64,000 nucleotides of DNA from positions 2,542,001-2,606,000 of the forward strand of contig NZ_AP027141.1 of the NCBI RefSeq assembly GCF_027943945.1. Reading direction: 5' to 3'. The notes under the pieces are model-generated. The model was given only the letters and a program-made list of their open reading frames with translations, was not told the DNA's origin and made no database searches. The stretch comes from Microbacterium terricola (GTDB lineage: Bacteria; Actinomycetota; Actinomycetes; Actinomycetales; Microbacteriaceae). Shown in pieces: positions 43,068 to 53,201 of this stretch (positions are counted from its first letter, which is position 1; the number at the start of each line of letters is the position of its first letter). The translations under genes were made by a program, and so were the position numbers.

Positions 43068-44159
43068 TTACTCTACGCCGAACTCCGCGCACTTGTCGGC
43101 GAGGCTGACACCGGCGATCTCGCCCGTGCAGATCTCGTCGGCCGACGCGTCACCGGCGGCCACGACGTCCTTGACCTGCTCGGGGCCGACCAGCTGAGGA
43201 GTCACCGCGATGTACGGGGTGCCGTCCTCGAGCTCCTGGTCCGCCGTGGGCGACTCGCCGTTCAGCAGCGCGATCGCCACCTCGACGGCCTTGTCGGCCT
43301 CGAGCTTGACCGGCTTGTACACCGTGGCCGTCTGCCATCCGGTGAGGATGTTGCGCAGGCCCTCGAGGTTGGCGTCCTGGCCGGAGACCGCGACACCGGT
43401 GATGTCCTGGTCCTGCAGCACCTTGATGACGCCGTCGGCGTTGGTGTCGTTGGCCGCCCAGACGCCGTCGACCTTGCCGCCGTTGTCCGTCAGCGCCTGC
43501 TCGAAGTTGGTCTGGCTGATGCCGCCGTCCCAGACGCCCTTGGGCTCTGCGACTGCGGTGATGCCCGCCGCCTCCATGACCTCGACGGCGCCGGAGCGGA
43601 ACATGGCTGCGTTGCCGTCAGCCGGGTCGCCGCCCATGTAGTAGACAGCCGCGTCGGCCGGGTCGACGCCTGCGGCCTCGAGCCCGTCGAGCACCGTCTG
43701 GCCCTCCATGCGACCCACCTCGACGTTGTCGAATGAGACGTAGTAGTCGGCCTTGAAGGGACGGTCGTAGGCGATGACCGGGATGCCCTGGTCGGCGGCC
43801 TTCTGCGCGACACCCACGGCAGCGCCGTTGTAGTCGACGAGGAGCATCACGCCGCAGCCCTGGGTGAGCTGCTGGTCGCCGATGGTGGCGTACTTGCTGG
43901 TGTCGCCCTGAGCGTTCTGGATGTCGACCTCGAAGCCGGCAGCCTCCAGGCCTTCCTGCAGGTACTTGCGGTCGAAGTTCTCCCAGCGCGGGGAGGAAGC
44001 TGCGTCGGGCAGGATCACACAGGCGCGGCCGGCCGCGGCGGGCTCCTCTCCGTCGCCGCTCGAGGTGGCCGCGGGCGTGCCGCTGCCGGCACAGCCGGCG
44101 AGCAGCAGTGCTGCGGCGCCGCTCAGGGCGGCCGCGGCAAGGAATGCGGACTTCTTCAT
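43068..44159 (-). CDS. CUT2 sugar-binding lipoprotein, XylF-like (system 1)
   Basis: A 363-residue lipoprotein with signal peptide and lipobox LAGC (Cys at residue 23). The mature fold is XylF-like: ACVILPDAASSPRWENFDRKYL near 46, PVIAYDRPFKADYYVSFDN near 128, and DGVWAANDTNADGVI near 232. D-xylose or a similar pentose is the likely ligand, but no xylose isomerase gene is nearby. A well-formed promoter lies upstream. Confidence 0.9.
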   Translation of the reverse strand: MKKSAFLAAAALSGAAALLLAGCAGSGTPAATSSGDGEEPAAAGRACVILPDAASSPRWENFDRKYLQEGLEAAGFEVDIQNAQGDTSKYATIGDQQLTQGCGVMLLVDYNGAAVGVAQKAADQGIPVIAYDRPFKADYYVSFDNVEVGRMEGQTVLDGLEAAGVDPADAAVYYMGGDPADGNAAMFRSGAVEVMEAAGITAVAEPKGVWDGGISQTNFEQALTDNGGKVDGVWAANDTNADGVIKVLQDQDITGVAVSGQDANLEGLRNILTGWQTATVYKPVKLEADKAVEVAIALLNGESPTADQELEDGTPYIAVTPQLVGPEQVKDVVAAGDASADEICTGEIAGVSLADKCAEFGVE

Positions 44160-44216
44160 GGTTCGCCTTTCGTCATTGATGCGAAGCAGGGACAGCGCTT
44201 CGGTGCGCTGAGCACG

Positions 44217-44246
44217 ATCATGGCGACGTCACACCTTGAAGTCAAG
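44217..44246 (-). promoter_or_regulatory. Promoter and palindrome of XylF-like system 1
   Basis: On the minus strand TTGACT (44245-44240), a 17-base spacer and CATGAT (44222-44217) form a near-consensus promoter. The inverted repeat CTTGAAGTCAAG (44235-44246) covers the -35 element, so a repressor here would exclude polymerase. The ROK regulator encoded 3 kb away is one candidate. Confidence 0.72.
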
Positions 44247-44329
44247 ATGTGAACATAACGACTTGGCATCCGCGGAACAGCGTTCGGCCGATGAACCCAG
44301 CCCGCGGTCCGATCCCCGCTCGTTGCGCC

Positions 44330-45538
44330 CTATGCCCGGCCGGTGGCGACGCGCGTACGGCGCGAGATCGAGTCGATCATGACCGCCAGGATGAGCACGA
44401 TGCCGGTCACCATGAACCGCACCGAAGAGTCGAGTGCCAGCAGGTTCAGACCGGACGAGATCGACTGGATCACGATGATGCCGAGCAGCGCGGCGAAGGC
44501 GGTGCCGCGGCCGCCGAACAGCGACGCGCCGCCGATCACCGCCGCGGCGATCGCGTTGAGGTTGGTGTCGCCCGCGCCGGTGCTCTGATTCGCCGCGGCG
44601 AGTCGCGCGGCCGCCAGCACACCGCCCGCCGCGGCCAGGCTCGAGCACAGCACGAAGCATCCGACGTAGATGCGCTCGACCCGGATGCCGGCGCGGCGCG
44701 CGGCCTCGACCGACCCGCCGACCGCGTACACCGCGCGCCCCCAGCGGGTGCGCGTCAGCACGTGGTTCATCGCGACGACGAGCAGCACGAACGACAGGAA
44801 GATGACCCCGACGCCCCGATCGCGGTTGAGGTACCAGGTGGCCAGGAGCAGGAGGACGAGCAGGATGCCGCTGCGCACCGCGATCTCGCGATAGCTCTGG
44901 CCGTCGAGGTTCGCGGCCGCGCGCCGTCGCGCCCTCCGCACGAGCGACCAGGCGAACACGCCGACCGAGACGAACACCGTCAGGTACGACGCCCAGGCGG
45001 GCAGGAACATGTGCTGGGCGAACTGGACGAGCAGGGAGTCGGGCGGGAGGTTGATCGTGCCGGATCGGCCGAGCACCCACAGCTGCAGGCCCAGCACGCC
45101 GAGCAGCCCGGCGAGGGTGATGACGAAGCTCGGCAGACCGAACCGCGTGTACAGGAAGCCGTAGAGGAGCCCGACGACGACTCCGGCGCCGACGGCGGCG
45201 ACCAGGGCCAGCACGACCGGCCACTGCAGCTCGACGAAGGTCACGGCCAGCACGGCCGCCGCCAGACCGGACACCGAGCCGACCGACAGGTCGATCTCGC
45301 CGAGCAGCAGCACCACGACGATGCCGAGCGCGATGGTGCCGGTGGCCACGCACTGCATCGTCAGGTCGACGAGGTTGCGGCTGGAGAGGAACACCGGGTT
45401 CAGCACCTGGAACACCGTCCAGATCAGCCCGAGCCCGAGCACGACGGGCAGCGACCCGAGCTCGCCGCCGCGGACGCGGGAGACGAGCAGGTCGAACGAG
45501 CCGCGCAGGCCGCGGCGCTCCTCGACGTCGACGGTCAT
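44330..45538 (-). CDS. CUT2 sugar ABC transporter permease, XylH-like (system 2)
   Basis: A 402-residue membrane protein paralogous to the system 1 permease. Motifs: TGTIALGIVVVLLLGEIDLSVG near residue 72 and TRWGRAVYAVGGSVEAARRAG near 278. It overlaps the ATPase stop (ATGA at 45535-45538) and ends the second operon. Confidence 0.92.
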   Translation of the reverse strand: MTVDVEERRGLRGSFDLLVSRVRGGELGSLPVVLGLGLIWTVFQVLNPVFLSSRNLVDLTMQCVATGTIALGIVVVLLLGEIDLSVGSVSGLAAAVLAVTFVELQWPVVLALVAAVGAGVVVGLLYGFLYTRFGLPSFVITLAGLLGVLGLQLWVLGRSGTINLPPDSLLVQFAQHMFLPAWASYLTVFVSVGVFAWSLVRRARRRAAANLDGQSYREIAVRSGILLVLLLLATWYLNRDRGVGVIFLSFVLLVVAMNHVLTRTRWGRAVYAVGGSVEAARRAGIRVERIYVGCFVLCSSLAAAGGVLAAARLAAANQSTGAGDTNLNAIAAAVIGGASLFGGRGTAFAALLGIIVIQSISSGLNLLALDSSVRFMVTGIVLILAVMIDSISRRTRVATGRA

Positions 45539-46476
45539 GACGGCGTGCCGCGGTCGGTGTTGCCCTCGGTGTGGCGGCGACGGCGCGGCGCGCGCTGCGG
45601 CAGCGGGATCACACCGCTCTCGGCGGGGTCGGGGGCGGGTTCGCGCTCGCGTGCCGTCTCGTGACCGGTGGCGGCAGCATCCGCGTCGTCGCGTGGCCGG
45701 CCCCGCGCACCCTGGTCGACCGCTCCGGTGATCGCGGCGATGAGGATCTCGGTGGTGACGTCGGCGGCGTTGTACACGCCGTTGTTGCGGCCGAGCCGCA
45801 GCACCACGATGCGGTCCGCAACCGCCATCACATCGGCCATGTTGTGGCTGACGAGGACCACGCCGTGGCCGCGTTCGCGCAGCCGCTCGATGAGGTTGAG
45901 CACCTCGGCCGTCTGCGCGACGCCGAGTGCGGCGGTCGGCTCGTCGAGGATCACGACGCGCGGCTCGCCGATGAGCGAGCGGGCGATCGCCACCGTCTGG
46001 CGCTGGCCGCCCGACAGCGAGGCGACCGGGGTGCGCACAGACGGGATCTTGGCCGAGAGCTCGCGCAGCAGCGCCCAGGTCTGCTGCTCCATGTCGACCT
46101 CGTCGAGCGAGCCCTCGGTGGTGAGCTCGCGCCCGAGCCACAGGTTCGCGACGACATCGAGGTTGTCGCAGAGCGCCAGGTCCTGGAACACCGTGGCGAT
46201 GCCGAGCTCCTGCGCGTCGGCGGGGCTGCCGATCTCGACGAGGTCGCCGTCGAACTCGATCGTGCCGGCATCCGGTGCGTGCACACCGGCCAGCAGGTTC
46301 ACGAGGGTCGACTTGCCCGCGCCGTTGTCGCCGATGAGCGCAACGACCTCGCCCTCGGTGACCCAGAAGTCGACGTCGATGAGCGCCTTCACCGCGCCGA
46401 AGTGCTTGGCGATGCCGCGCATGGTCAGCACTCGCTCGCGGTGGCGTCCGGCGCGCTGCGGTGTCACGGTGCTCAC
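45535..46476 (-). CDS. CUT2 sugar ABC transporter ATPase, single-domain (system 2)
   Basis: A 313-residue ATPase with Walker A GDNGAGKST near residue 50, signature LSGGQRQTVAIA near 153 and Walker B VVILDEPTAALG near 174. It is close to the system 1 ATPase but carries a charged, probably disordered tail of about 60 residues (rich in Arg, Pro, Glu and Asp). The GTG at 46476 is taken as the start, ten bases after the binding-protein stop. Confidence 0.9.
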   Translation of the reverse strand: MSTVTPQRAGRHRERVLTMRGIAKHFGAVKALIDVDFWVTEGEVVALIGDNGAGKSTLVNLLAGVHAPDAGTIEFDGDLVEIGSPADAQELGIATVFQDLALCDNLDVVANLWLGRELTTEGSLDEVDMEQQTWALLRELSAKIPSVRTPVASLSGGQRQTVAIARSLIGEPRVVILDEPTAALGVAQTAEVLNLIERLRERGHGVVLVSHNMADVMAVADRIVVLRLGRNNGVYNAADVTTEILIAAITGAVDQGARGRPRDDADAAATGHETAREREPAPDPAESGVIPLPQRAPRRRRHTEGNTDRGTPS

Positions 46477-46486
46477 GCGTCAGTCC

Positions 46487-47527
46487 TCACGAGATCCCTG
46501 CGGCGGCGCAGGCATCGGCATAGTCGGGGGTACAGATATCTTCGACGCTCCAGAACCCGTCCGCAACGACCGTGTCCATAATGTCGTCGATCGTGACCGG
46601 CAGCGGCTCGAGCAGCGTTGCGGTGATCCCGTCGACCTCGGTGTCGCCGTGCACCTCCTCGCCCGTGAGGAGTGCCACGGCGACGTCCGCGGCGAGGCGG
46701 GCCTGGGGCTTCAGCGCCTTGTACACGGTCATGAACTGATCGCCGGCGACGATCCGCTGCAGGGCGGACAGCTCGGCGTCCTGGCCGGTGACGACCGGCA
46801 GCGGCGACACGTCGGCCGCTCGGAGCGCGGCGACCGCCCCGCTGGCGGTTCCGTCGTTCGCGGCGTACACGCCGTCGATCTCGCGGCCGTACTGCGAGAT
46901 CTGGCCGGCGACCCACTCCTGCGCCTTGTCGGGGCTCCAGTCGGGGGTGTCATACTCGGCGAGCACCCGCAGGCCGCTGGCGTCGATCACCTTCCTCGCC
47001 CCCTCGCGGAACAGCTCGGCGTTGCTGTCGGTGGGCGAGCCGTTGACCATGATGATGCCGCCGGCGGACCGGCCGCGCTCGGCCAGCTCGTCGACCAGTG
47101 CCGTGGCCTGCAGCTCCCCCACCCGCACGTTGTCGAACGACACGTAGTAGGCCAGGTCGGCGTCGGCGATGAACCGGTCATAGGCGATCACGGGCACCCC
47201 CTGCGCGTTCGCGGAGTTCACGATCGTCACCGCGGCCTTGGCGTCGACCGGGTCGAGCACCAGCACGTCGGCTCCGGCGGCGAGGGCGGACTCCGCCTGC
47301 TGCTGCTGCTTCGCCGCATCCTGGTCGGCATTGCTGTAGAGCACGTCGTAGTCGCCGAGCTCGTCGATCCGCTCCGTGAAGATCGGACGGTCGAACGTCT
47401 CGTAGCGGGCGGTCTTCTTGTCGGGCAGCAGCAGCGCGATCTCGCCGTCGGAGGGTTCGGGGGCGCATCCGGCCAGCAGGGCGCACGCCACCCCCGCGGC
47501 GAGCGCGAGCGCGAGCCCCCGCTTCAT
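46487..47527 (-). CDS. CUT2 sugar-binding lipoprotein, XylF-like (system 2)
   Basis: A 346-residue lipoprotein with lipobox LAGC (Cys at residue 21). The mature domain has IALLLPDKKTARYETFDRPIF near 30, VPVIAYDRFIADADLAYYVSFDN near 108 and DGVYAANDGTASGAVAAL near 215. It is clearly related to the system 1 protein but distinct, so a different pentose or pentitol is possible. Its ATG overlaps the ROK stop (ATGA at 47524-47527). Confidence 0.9.
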   Translation of the reverse strand: MKRGLALALAAGVACALLAGCAPEPSDGEIALLLPDKKTARYETFDRPIFTERIDELGDYDVLYSNADQDAAKQQQQAESALAAGADVLVLDPVDAKAAVTIVNSANAQGVPVIAYDRFIADADLAYYVSFDNVRVGELQATALVDELAERGRSAGGIIMVNGSPTDSNAELFREGARKVIDASGLRVLAEYDTPDWSPDKAQEWVAGQISQYGREIDGVYAANDGTASGAVAALRAADVSPLPVVTGQDAELSALQRIVAGDQFMTVYKALKPQARLAADVAVALLTGEEVHGDTEVDGITATLLEPLPVTIDDIMDTVVADGFWSVEDICTPDYADACAAAGIS

Positions 47528-48720
47528 GCCGAGAACGCGATCACGTCCGCGTCGAGCGTCACGTGATCGAGGGCCATCGCGATCGCACCCCGCGTCTCGG
47601 CCCATTCGCCGAACGAGGCGCCGACGATCTCAGGCAGTCCGCTCGACGCGGCCAGGGCGGAGCGCGCGAGGGCGTGCCGCATCGGCGCCATCAGGATCTC
47701 GCCCGCCTGGGCGAGCTCCCCGCCGACGATGATGAGCTCGGGGTCGAAGAGGTTGCACAGGCTCGCCGCGGCGATGCCGATGTGGCGGCCGGCGTCGGCG
47801 ATGACGCGCTGGGCGCTGCCGACGCCCGACTCGGCCGCCGTGAGCAGATCGCCGAGCCGCTGCATCCCCTCGCTCTCGGGGAAGAGCGCGAGCAGCGCGG
47901 GACCCGCGGCGTACATCTCGAGGCAGCCGCGATTGCTGCAACGGCAGATGGGGCCGTTCTCGTCGATCGTGACGTGGCCGATCTGGCCGGTCTTGCCGCT
48001 CACCCCGCGGAACAGGTCGCCGTCGACGATGAGCCCCGCGCTGATGGTGTGCCCGACGCGGATGTAGACGGAGGAGGATGCTGCCCGCCCGCTGCCTTCG
48101 CGCGCCTCGGCGAGGCCGCCGAGGTTGGCCTCGGAGTCGACGAACACCGGACGCCCGATGCGGGCGGAGAGGCTCTCTGCGACGTCGACCCCCTCCCAGC
48201 CGGGCAGGAGGCCGGGGGTGGACACCATCCCGGTGCGCGGATCGATCGGCGCAGGCAGCCCGACGCCGACGGAGAGGAGGTCGTGGACGGTGCCGCCGAG
48301 CGACTCGGTCATGTCGCCGAGCAGGATGGCCAGCCGGTCGAGCTCGGCGTCGTGCCGGTGACCGGGTGCGAGCGGCAGCGTGGTCTGCGACACGATCGTG
48401 CGGGTCGCGTCGGCGATCGCGATGCGCAGCTGCCGCGAGCTGAAGTGCACGCCCGCGACGAGACCCACCTGGCGGGCCAGCGACACGAGCGTCGCCCGGC
48501 GCCCGCTGCGCGAGGTGAACGAGGTGTGCAGGATGCCGGATGCGGTCAGTTCCTTGACGATGTTCGACACCGTGGCGGGCGAGAGCCCCGTGTTTCCGGC
48601 GAGCTCGATCTGCGTCAGACGCCCGTGGCGTTTGAGCGACTCGATGAGGCGGGCGCGATTCGCCTCCCTCAGCGAGGACTGCGAACCAGGCGGCGTGTTC
48701 CGGCTGACCACGATCGACAC
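47524..48720 (-). CDS. ROK family transcriptional regulator (XylR-like)
   Basis: A 398-residue protein. A winged helix-turn-helix at residues 22-65 (LIESLKRHGRLTQIELAGNT, then SPATVSNIVKEL) is followed by the sugar-kinase-like ROK domain, with zinc motif CRCSNRGCLE near 258. It is translationally coupled to the binding protein of system 2 and probably represses one or both xylose-like importers. The GTG at 48720 is the most upstream plausible start; a GTG three codons inside is an alternative. Confidence 0.88.
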   Translation of the reverse strand: MSIVVSRNTPPGSQSSLREANRARLIESLKRHGRLTQIELAGNTGLSPATVSNIVKELTASGILHTSFTSRSGRRATLVSLARQVGLVAGVHFSSRQLRIAIADATRTIVSQTTLPLAPGHRHDAELDRLAILLGDMTESLGGTVHDLLSVGVGLPAPIDPRTGMVSTPGLLPGWEGVDVAESLSARIGRPVFVDSEANLGGLAEAREGSGRAASSSVYIRVGHTISAGLIVDGDLFRGVSGKTGQIGHVTIDENGPICRCSNRGCLEMYAAGPALLALFPESEGMQRLGDLLTAAESGVGSAQRVIADAGRHIGIAAASLCNLFDPELIIVGGELAQAGEILMAPMRHALARSALAASSGLPEIVGASFGEWAETRGAIAMALDHVTLDADVIAFSA

Positions 48721-48766
48721 TGTACCGGACCGGGGTTCGCGGGGGTCGGAGCGGTGGGCGGACTCC

Positions 48767-50023
<1,257 letters not shown>

Positions 50024-50046
50024 GATCCGATGCTCCCACGGCAGGG

Positions 50047-50082
50047 GCGATCGGTGCGGCGATCGGTGCGGCGATCGGTCTG
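50047..50082 (+). repeat. 12-bp tandem repeat, three units
   Basis: GCGATCGGTGCG occurs twice exactly (50047-50070) and a third time with two changes (50071-50082). It lies in the divergent gap between the oxidase and esterase genes. Copy number could vary and alter promoter spacing. Confidence 0.85.
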
Positions 50083-50258
50083 CGATCAGGCTGCCGGATC
50101 CGTGCTGGCATTCAGGGCCTCCCGACCAGTAGAGTCCCTCCATCTACCCGACACACCACCTCACTGAGCGCCTCGTCATCGCCGACCTGCACCCTCAGCT
50201 GCGGCGCACCTACCGCTTCTTCCCGCGCCCTCCCGTCGCGCACGGCTGGCAGCGGCGC

Positions 50259-51107
50259 ATGGCGCGCGTCGGCACGGGGATCATGCCGGCCCCGCGACTG
50301 CCCGACGGCGTGACCAGGGAGTTCGTCGAGCTCGCCCACGGCACCGGCGTGCACGTGTTCGCCCCGGAAGGCGGCGGCTCCGGCGCGGCCCTGCTGTGGA
50401 TCCACGGCGGCGGGATGGTGATCGGCGCCGCGGTGCAGGACCACGCCCGCTGCGCGGACCTCGCGCGCGACCTGGGCATCGTGGTCGTCTCGGTCGAGTA
50501 CCGGCTCGCCCCCGAGCACCCGTACCCGGTGCCGCTGGACGACTGCCACCGGGCGTGGGAGTGGCTTCTCACCGAGGCTCCCCTGCTCGACGTCGACCCC
50601 GCGCGCATCGCGATCGGCGGGCAGAGCGCCGGCGGCGGCCTGGCCGCAGGGCTCGTGCTGCGCGTCCACGACGGCGGCGGTCCCCAGCCGGCGGCGCAGT
50701 GGCTCTTCTGCCCGATGCTCGACGACCGCACCGCGGCGAACCGTGAGCTCGACGGCGTCCGTCACTTCCTGTGGGACAACCGCGCGAACCTCGCCGGCTG
50801 GACCGCGTACGTCGGCTCGCCGGGCGCAGCCGACGTGGCCGAGTACGCGGCGCCGGCGCGGCGCACCGACTTCGCCGGCCTGCCCGCCGCGTGGGTGGGC
50901 GCGGGCGACATCGAGCTCTTCTACTCCGAGGACCGGGACTACGCCGAGCGGATGCAGCGCGCAGGGGTGGACGTCACGCTCGAGGTCGTGCGGGGCGGCC
51001 CGCACGCGTTCGAGTCTCTCGCGCAGAAGGCCCCGGTGGCGCGGAAGTACGCCGGGCGTGCGCAGGCATGGCTGGCGGCGCGGCTCGGCGTCGGCGCGCG
51101 CACGTAG
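50259..51107 (+). CDS. Alpha/beta hydrolase, HSL-type esterase
   Basis: A hydrolase of the hormone-sensitive-lipase family. The oxyanion motif WIHGGGMVIG is near residue 47, the nucleophile GGQSAGGG near 120, the acid in GAGDIELFYSED near 217 and the His in GGPHAFES near 248. From the ATG at 50259 it has 282 residues. However, the frame is open and protein-like from about 50130 (TERLVIADLHPQLRRTYRFF), resembling the family N-terminus, with no ATG, GTG or TTG there. The true start may be a rare codon, or the 5' end may be damaged. Confidence 0.85.
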   Translation: MARVGTGIMPAPRLPDGVTREFVELAHGTGVHVFAPEGGGSGAALLWIHGGGMVIGAAVQDHARCADLARDLGIVVVSVEYRLAPEHPYPVPLDDCHRAWEWLLTEAPLLDVDPARIAIGGQSAGGGLAAGLVLRVHDGGGPQPAAQWLFCPMLDDRTAANRELDGVRHFLWDNRANLAGWTAYVGSPGAADVAEYAAPARRTDFAGLPAAWVGAGDIELFYSEDRDYAERMQRAGVDVTLEVVRGGPHAFESLAQKAPVARKYAGRAQAWLAARLGVGART

Positions 51108-51127
51108 CGAGCCCACCGTTCGCCGCA

Positions 51128-51142
51128 TCCCGATCAACGGGA
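51128..51142. promoter_or_regulatory. TCCC-N7-GGGA site upstream of the pobR-like gene
   Basis: TCCCGATCAACGGGA, 30 bases upstream of the IclR gene start. It matches the pobA site at 51935-51949 except for one base and suggests autoregulation. Confidence 0.7.
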
Positions 51143-51172
51143 CGATGCCGGATGCTGTGCCATGCTCGCAGG

Positions 51173-51928
51173 ATGGCGAACTCCCCCTCGGGCGACTCGG
51201 TCACCGACCGTCTCGTACGCGTGCTCGAGACGTTCACGCCCACCCGCACCGCGCAGACCGCGGCCGAGATCGGGCGCCGCGCCGGTCTGCCGAACTCCAC
51301 CGCACATCGCATCGTCGGCGAGCTCGTCGCCGCGGGGCTGCTCGAACGGGACGACGCCGGCCGGGTCAGGGTGGGCATGCGGCTGTGGGAGCTCGCGACC
51401 AGGTCGTCGCCGGCGCTGCGACTGCGGCAGGCCGCCCTGCCCTTCATGGAGCGGGTGCAGCAGCGCGTGCGGGAGCACACGCAGCTGGCGATCCTCGAGC
51501 AGGATGAGGCGCTCTTCCTGGAGCGACTGAGCGGCACCGAGTCCGGGGCGAACGTCACGAGGGTGGCCGGCCGCCTGCCGCTGCACGCGTCGTCGTCCGG
51601 GCTGGTCCTGCTCGCGTTCGCGGACCGCGAGCTGCAGGAGCGCGTCCTGGACGGGCCGCTCGCGCCGCTGACCGGCGACACCATCACCGATCCGCGGACG
51701 CTGCGGCGCAAGCTCGACGAGGTCCGCACGCTCGGCCACGCGATCGCGCCGGGGTCGATGGAGGAGGTGTCCACCGGCGTCGCGGTGCCCCTGCGCGATG
51801 CGACCGGCGCGGTGATCGCCGCCCTGTCCGTCGTGCTGCCGCGGGAAGCCCCGACCGAGCCGGCGCTCCTCGAGCTGTACCGCGCCGCGCGCGACATCGA
51901 GCGCGCGCTCAGTCCGCACGCGGGCTGA
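51173..51928 (+). CDS. IclR family regulator, PobR-like
   Basis: A 251-residue protein. The winged helix-turn-helix at residues 26-46 reads TAAEIGRRAGLPNSTAHRIV, and the IclR effector domain follows (FLERLSGTESGANVTRVAGR, LHASSSGLVLLA). It lies directly upstream of pobA on the same strand, and both have a TCCC-N7-GGGA palindrome in front. Control of 4-hydroxybenzoate hydroxylase is therefore likely. Confidence 0.88.
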   Translation: MANSPSGDSVTDRLVRVLETFTPTRTAQTAAEIGRRAGLPNSTAHRIVGELVAAGLLERDDAGRVRVGMRLWELATRSSPALRLRQAALPFMERVQQRVREHTQLAILEQDEALFLERLSGTESGANVTRVAGRLPLHASSSGLVLLAFADRELQERVLDGPLAPLTGDTITDPRTLRRKLDEVRTLGHAIAPGSMEEVSTGVAVPLRDATGAVIAALSVVLPREAPTEPALLELYRAARDIERALSPHAG

Positions 51929-51934
51929 ATCGCG

Positions 51935-51949
51935 TCCCGTTCAACGGGA
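51935..51949. promoter_or_regulatory. TCCC-N7-GGGA site upstream of pobA
   Basis: TCCCGTTCAACGGGA is palindromic at every paired position around a central C. It lies between the IclR stop and pobA, 66 bases before the pobA start. Confidence 0.78.
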
Positions 51950-52015
51950 GTCCCCCGCCGCACCACACTCCGGCGAAACACAATGGGCGACAGCATCCCG
52001 TCGAAGGAGACGTCC

Positions 52016-53200
52016 ATGACCCGCATCCGCACCCGCGTCGCCATCGTCGGCGCCGGACCCGCCGGCCTCTTCCTGTCGCATCTGCTCGACGCCGCGGGGA
52101 TCGAGTCGATCGTGTTCGACTCGCGCACGCGGGAGGAGATCGAGTCGACGATCCGCGCAGGCATCCTCGAGCAGGGCACCGTCGAGGTGCTGTCGCAGAG
52201 CGGGGCGTCCGACCGCGTGCTCACCGACGGCCACCGCCACGACGGCATCGAGCTGCGCTTCGCCGGCGCGGGCCACCGGATCGACTTCCCCGCGCACGTC
52301 GGGCGCAGCGTCTGGCTGTACCCGCAGCACGAGGTGCTGAAGGATCTGATCGCGGCACGGCTGGCCGCAGGTCAGGACATCCGCTTCGGCACCACGATCG
52401 CCCGGGTCGAGGGCGTCGACAGCGAGCTGCCGCGCGTGTTCGCGGCGGATGCGGACGGCGCCCCGCTCGAGGTCGACGCCGACTTCGTGGTGGGTGCGGA
52501 CGGGTCGCGCAGCGTCGTCCGCGCTGCCGTCACCGGCTCGTCCACGGGCGGGTACTTCCGCGAGTACCCGTTCGCGTGGTTCGGCATCCTGTGCGAGGCG
52601 CCGCCGAGCGCCGACGAGCTGATCTACAGCAACTCGGAGAACGGATTCGCGCTGATCAGCCAGCGCAGCGAGACCGTGCAGCGCATGTACTTCCAGTGCG
52701 ATCCCGAGGCCGACCCGAACGCGCTGAGCGAGGCGGAGATCTGGGACACGCTGCAGGCGCGGGTGCCCGGCACCACCCTCAAGGAGGGCCCGATCTTCCA
52801 GCGCGACGTGCTGCGGTTCCGCAGCTTCGTGGCGCACGAGCTGCAACGAGGGCGCGCCGCCCTCGTGGGCGATGCGGCGCACACCGTGCCGCCGACGGGC
52901 GCCAAGGGCATGAACCTGGCGATCGCCGACGTGCTGGTGCTGAACCGCGCGCTGCAGGCGCTGCTGCTGCGCGGCGACGAGCAGCCGCTGCACGCGTACG
53001 CCGACATCGCGTCGCAGCGCATCTGGAAGGCGCAGCACTTCTCCTGGTGGATGACGAGCATGCTCCACGTCGCCCCCGACGCCAGCGACTTCGACCGCCG
53101 CAGGCAGCTCGGCGAGCTGCGCTCCGTGGTGGAGTCCGAGGCCGGCAAGACGTACCTCGCCGAGGCCTACACGGGCTGGCCGCTCGCGGTCGGGCTCTGA
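52016..53200 (+). CDS. pobA: 4-hydroxybenzoate 3-monooxygenase
   Basis: A 394-residue FAD monooxygenase that hydroxylates 4-hydroxybenzoate to protocatechuate using NAD(P)H. Motifs: the FAD-binding VAIVGAGPAGLFLSHLL at residue 6, VVGADGSRSVVR near 160, GDAAHTVPPTGAKGMNLAIAD near 285, and the active-site YFREYPFAWFGILCE near 180. AAGGAGA precedes the ATG at 52016. Its product feeds the pcaHGBDC operon 12 kb away in the window. Confidence 0.95.
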   Translation: MTRIRTRVAIVGAGPAGLFLSHLLDAAGIESIVFDSRTREEIESTIRAGILEQGTVEVLSQSGASDRVLTDGHRHDGIELRFAGAGHRIDFPAHVGRSVWLYPQHEVLKDLIAARLAAGQDIRFGTTIARVEGVDSELPRVFAADADGAPLEVDADFVVGADGSRSVVRAAVTGSSTGGYFREYPFAWFGILCEAPPSADELIYSNSENGFALISQRSETVQRMYFQCDPEADPNALSEAEIWDTLQARVPGTTLKEGPIFQRDVLRFRSFVAHELQRGRAALVGDAAHTVPPTGAKGMNLAIADVLVLNRALQALLLRGDEQPLHAYADIASQRIWKAQHFSWWMTSMLHVAPDASDFDRRRQLGELRSVVESEAGKTYLAEAYTGWPLAVGL

Positions 53201-53201
53201 G

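Noticed and set aside
24433..48720. The several CUT2 operons as recent horizontal acquisitions
   Set aside because: GC content, codon choice and overlap style are the same as in flanking housekeeping genes, and no mobility genes are present.
50771..51172. An N-terminal extension of the PobR-like regulator in its open upstream frame
   Set aside because: The frame upstream overlaps the esterase gene in another phase, and IclR proteins of this type begin close to the helix-turn-helix, as the ATG at 51173 gives.
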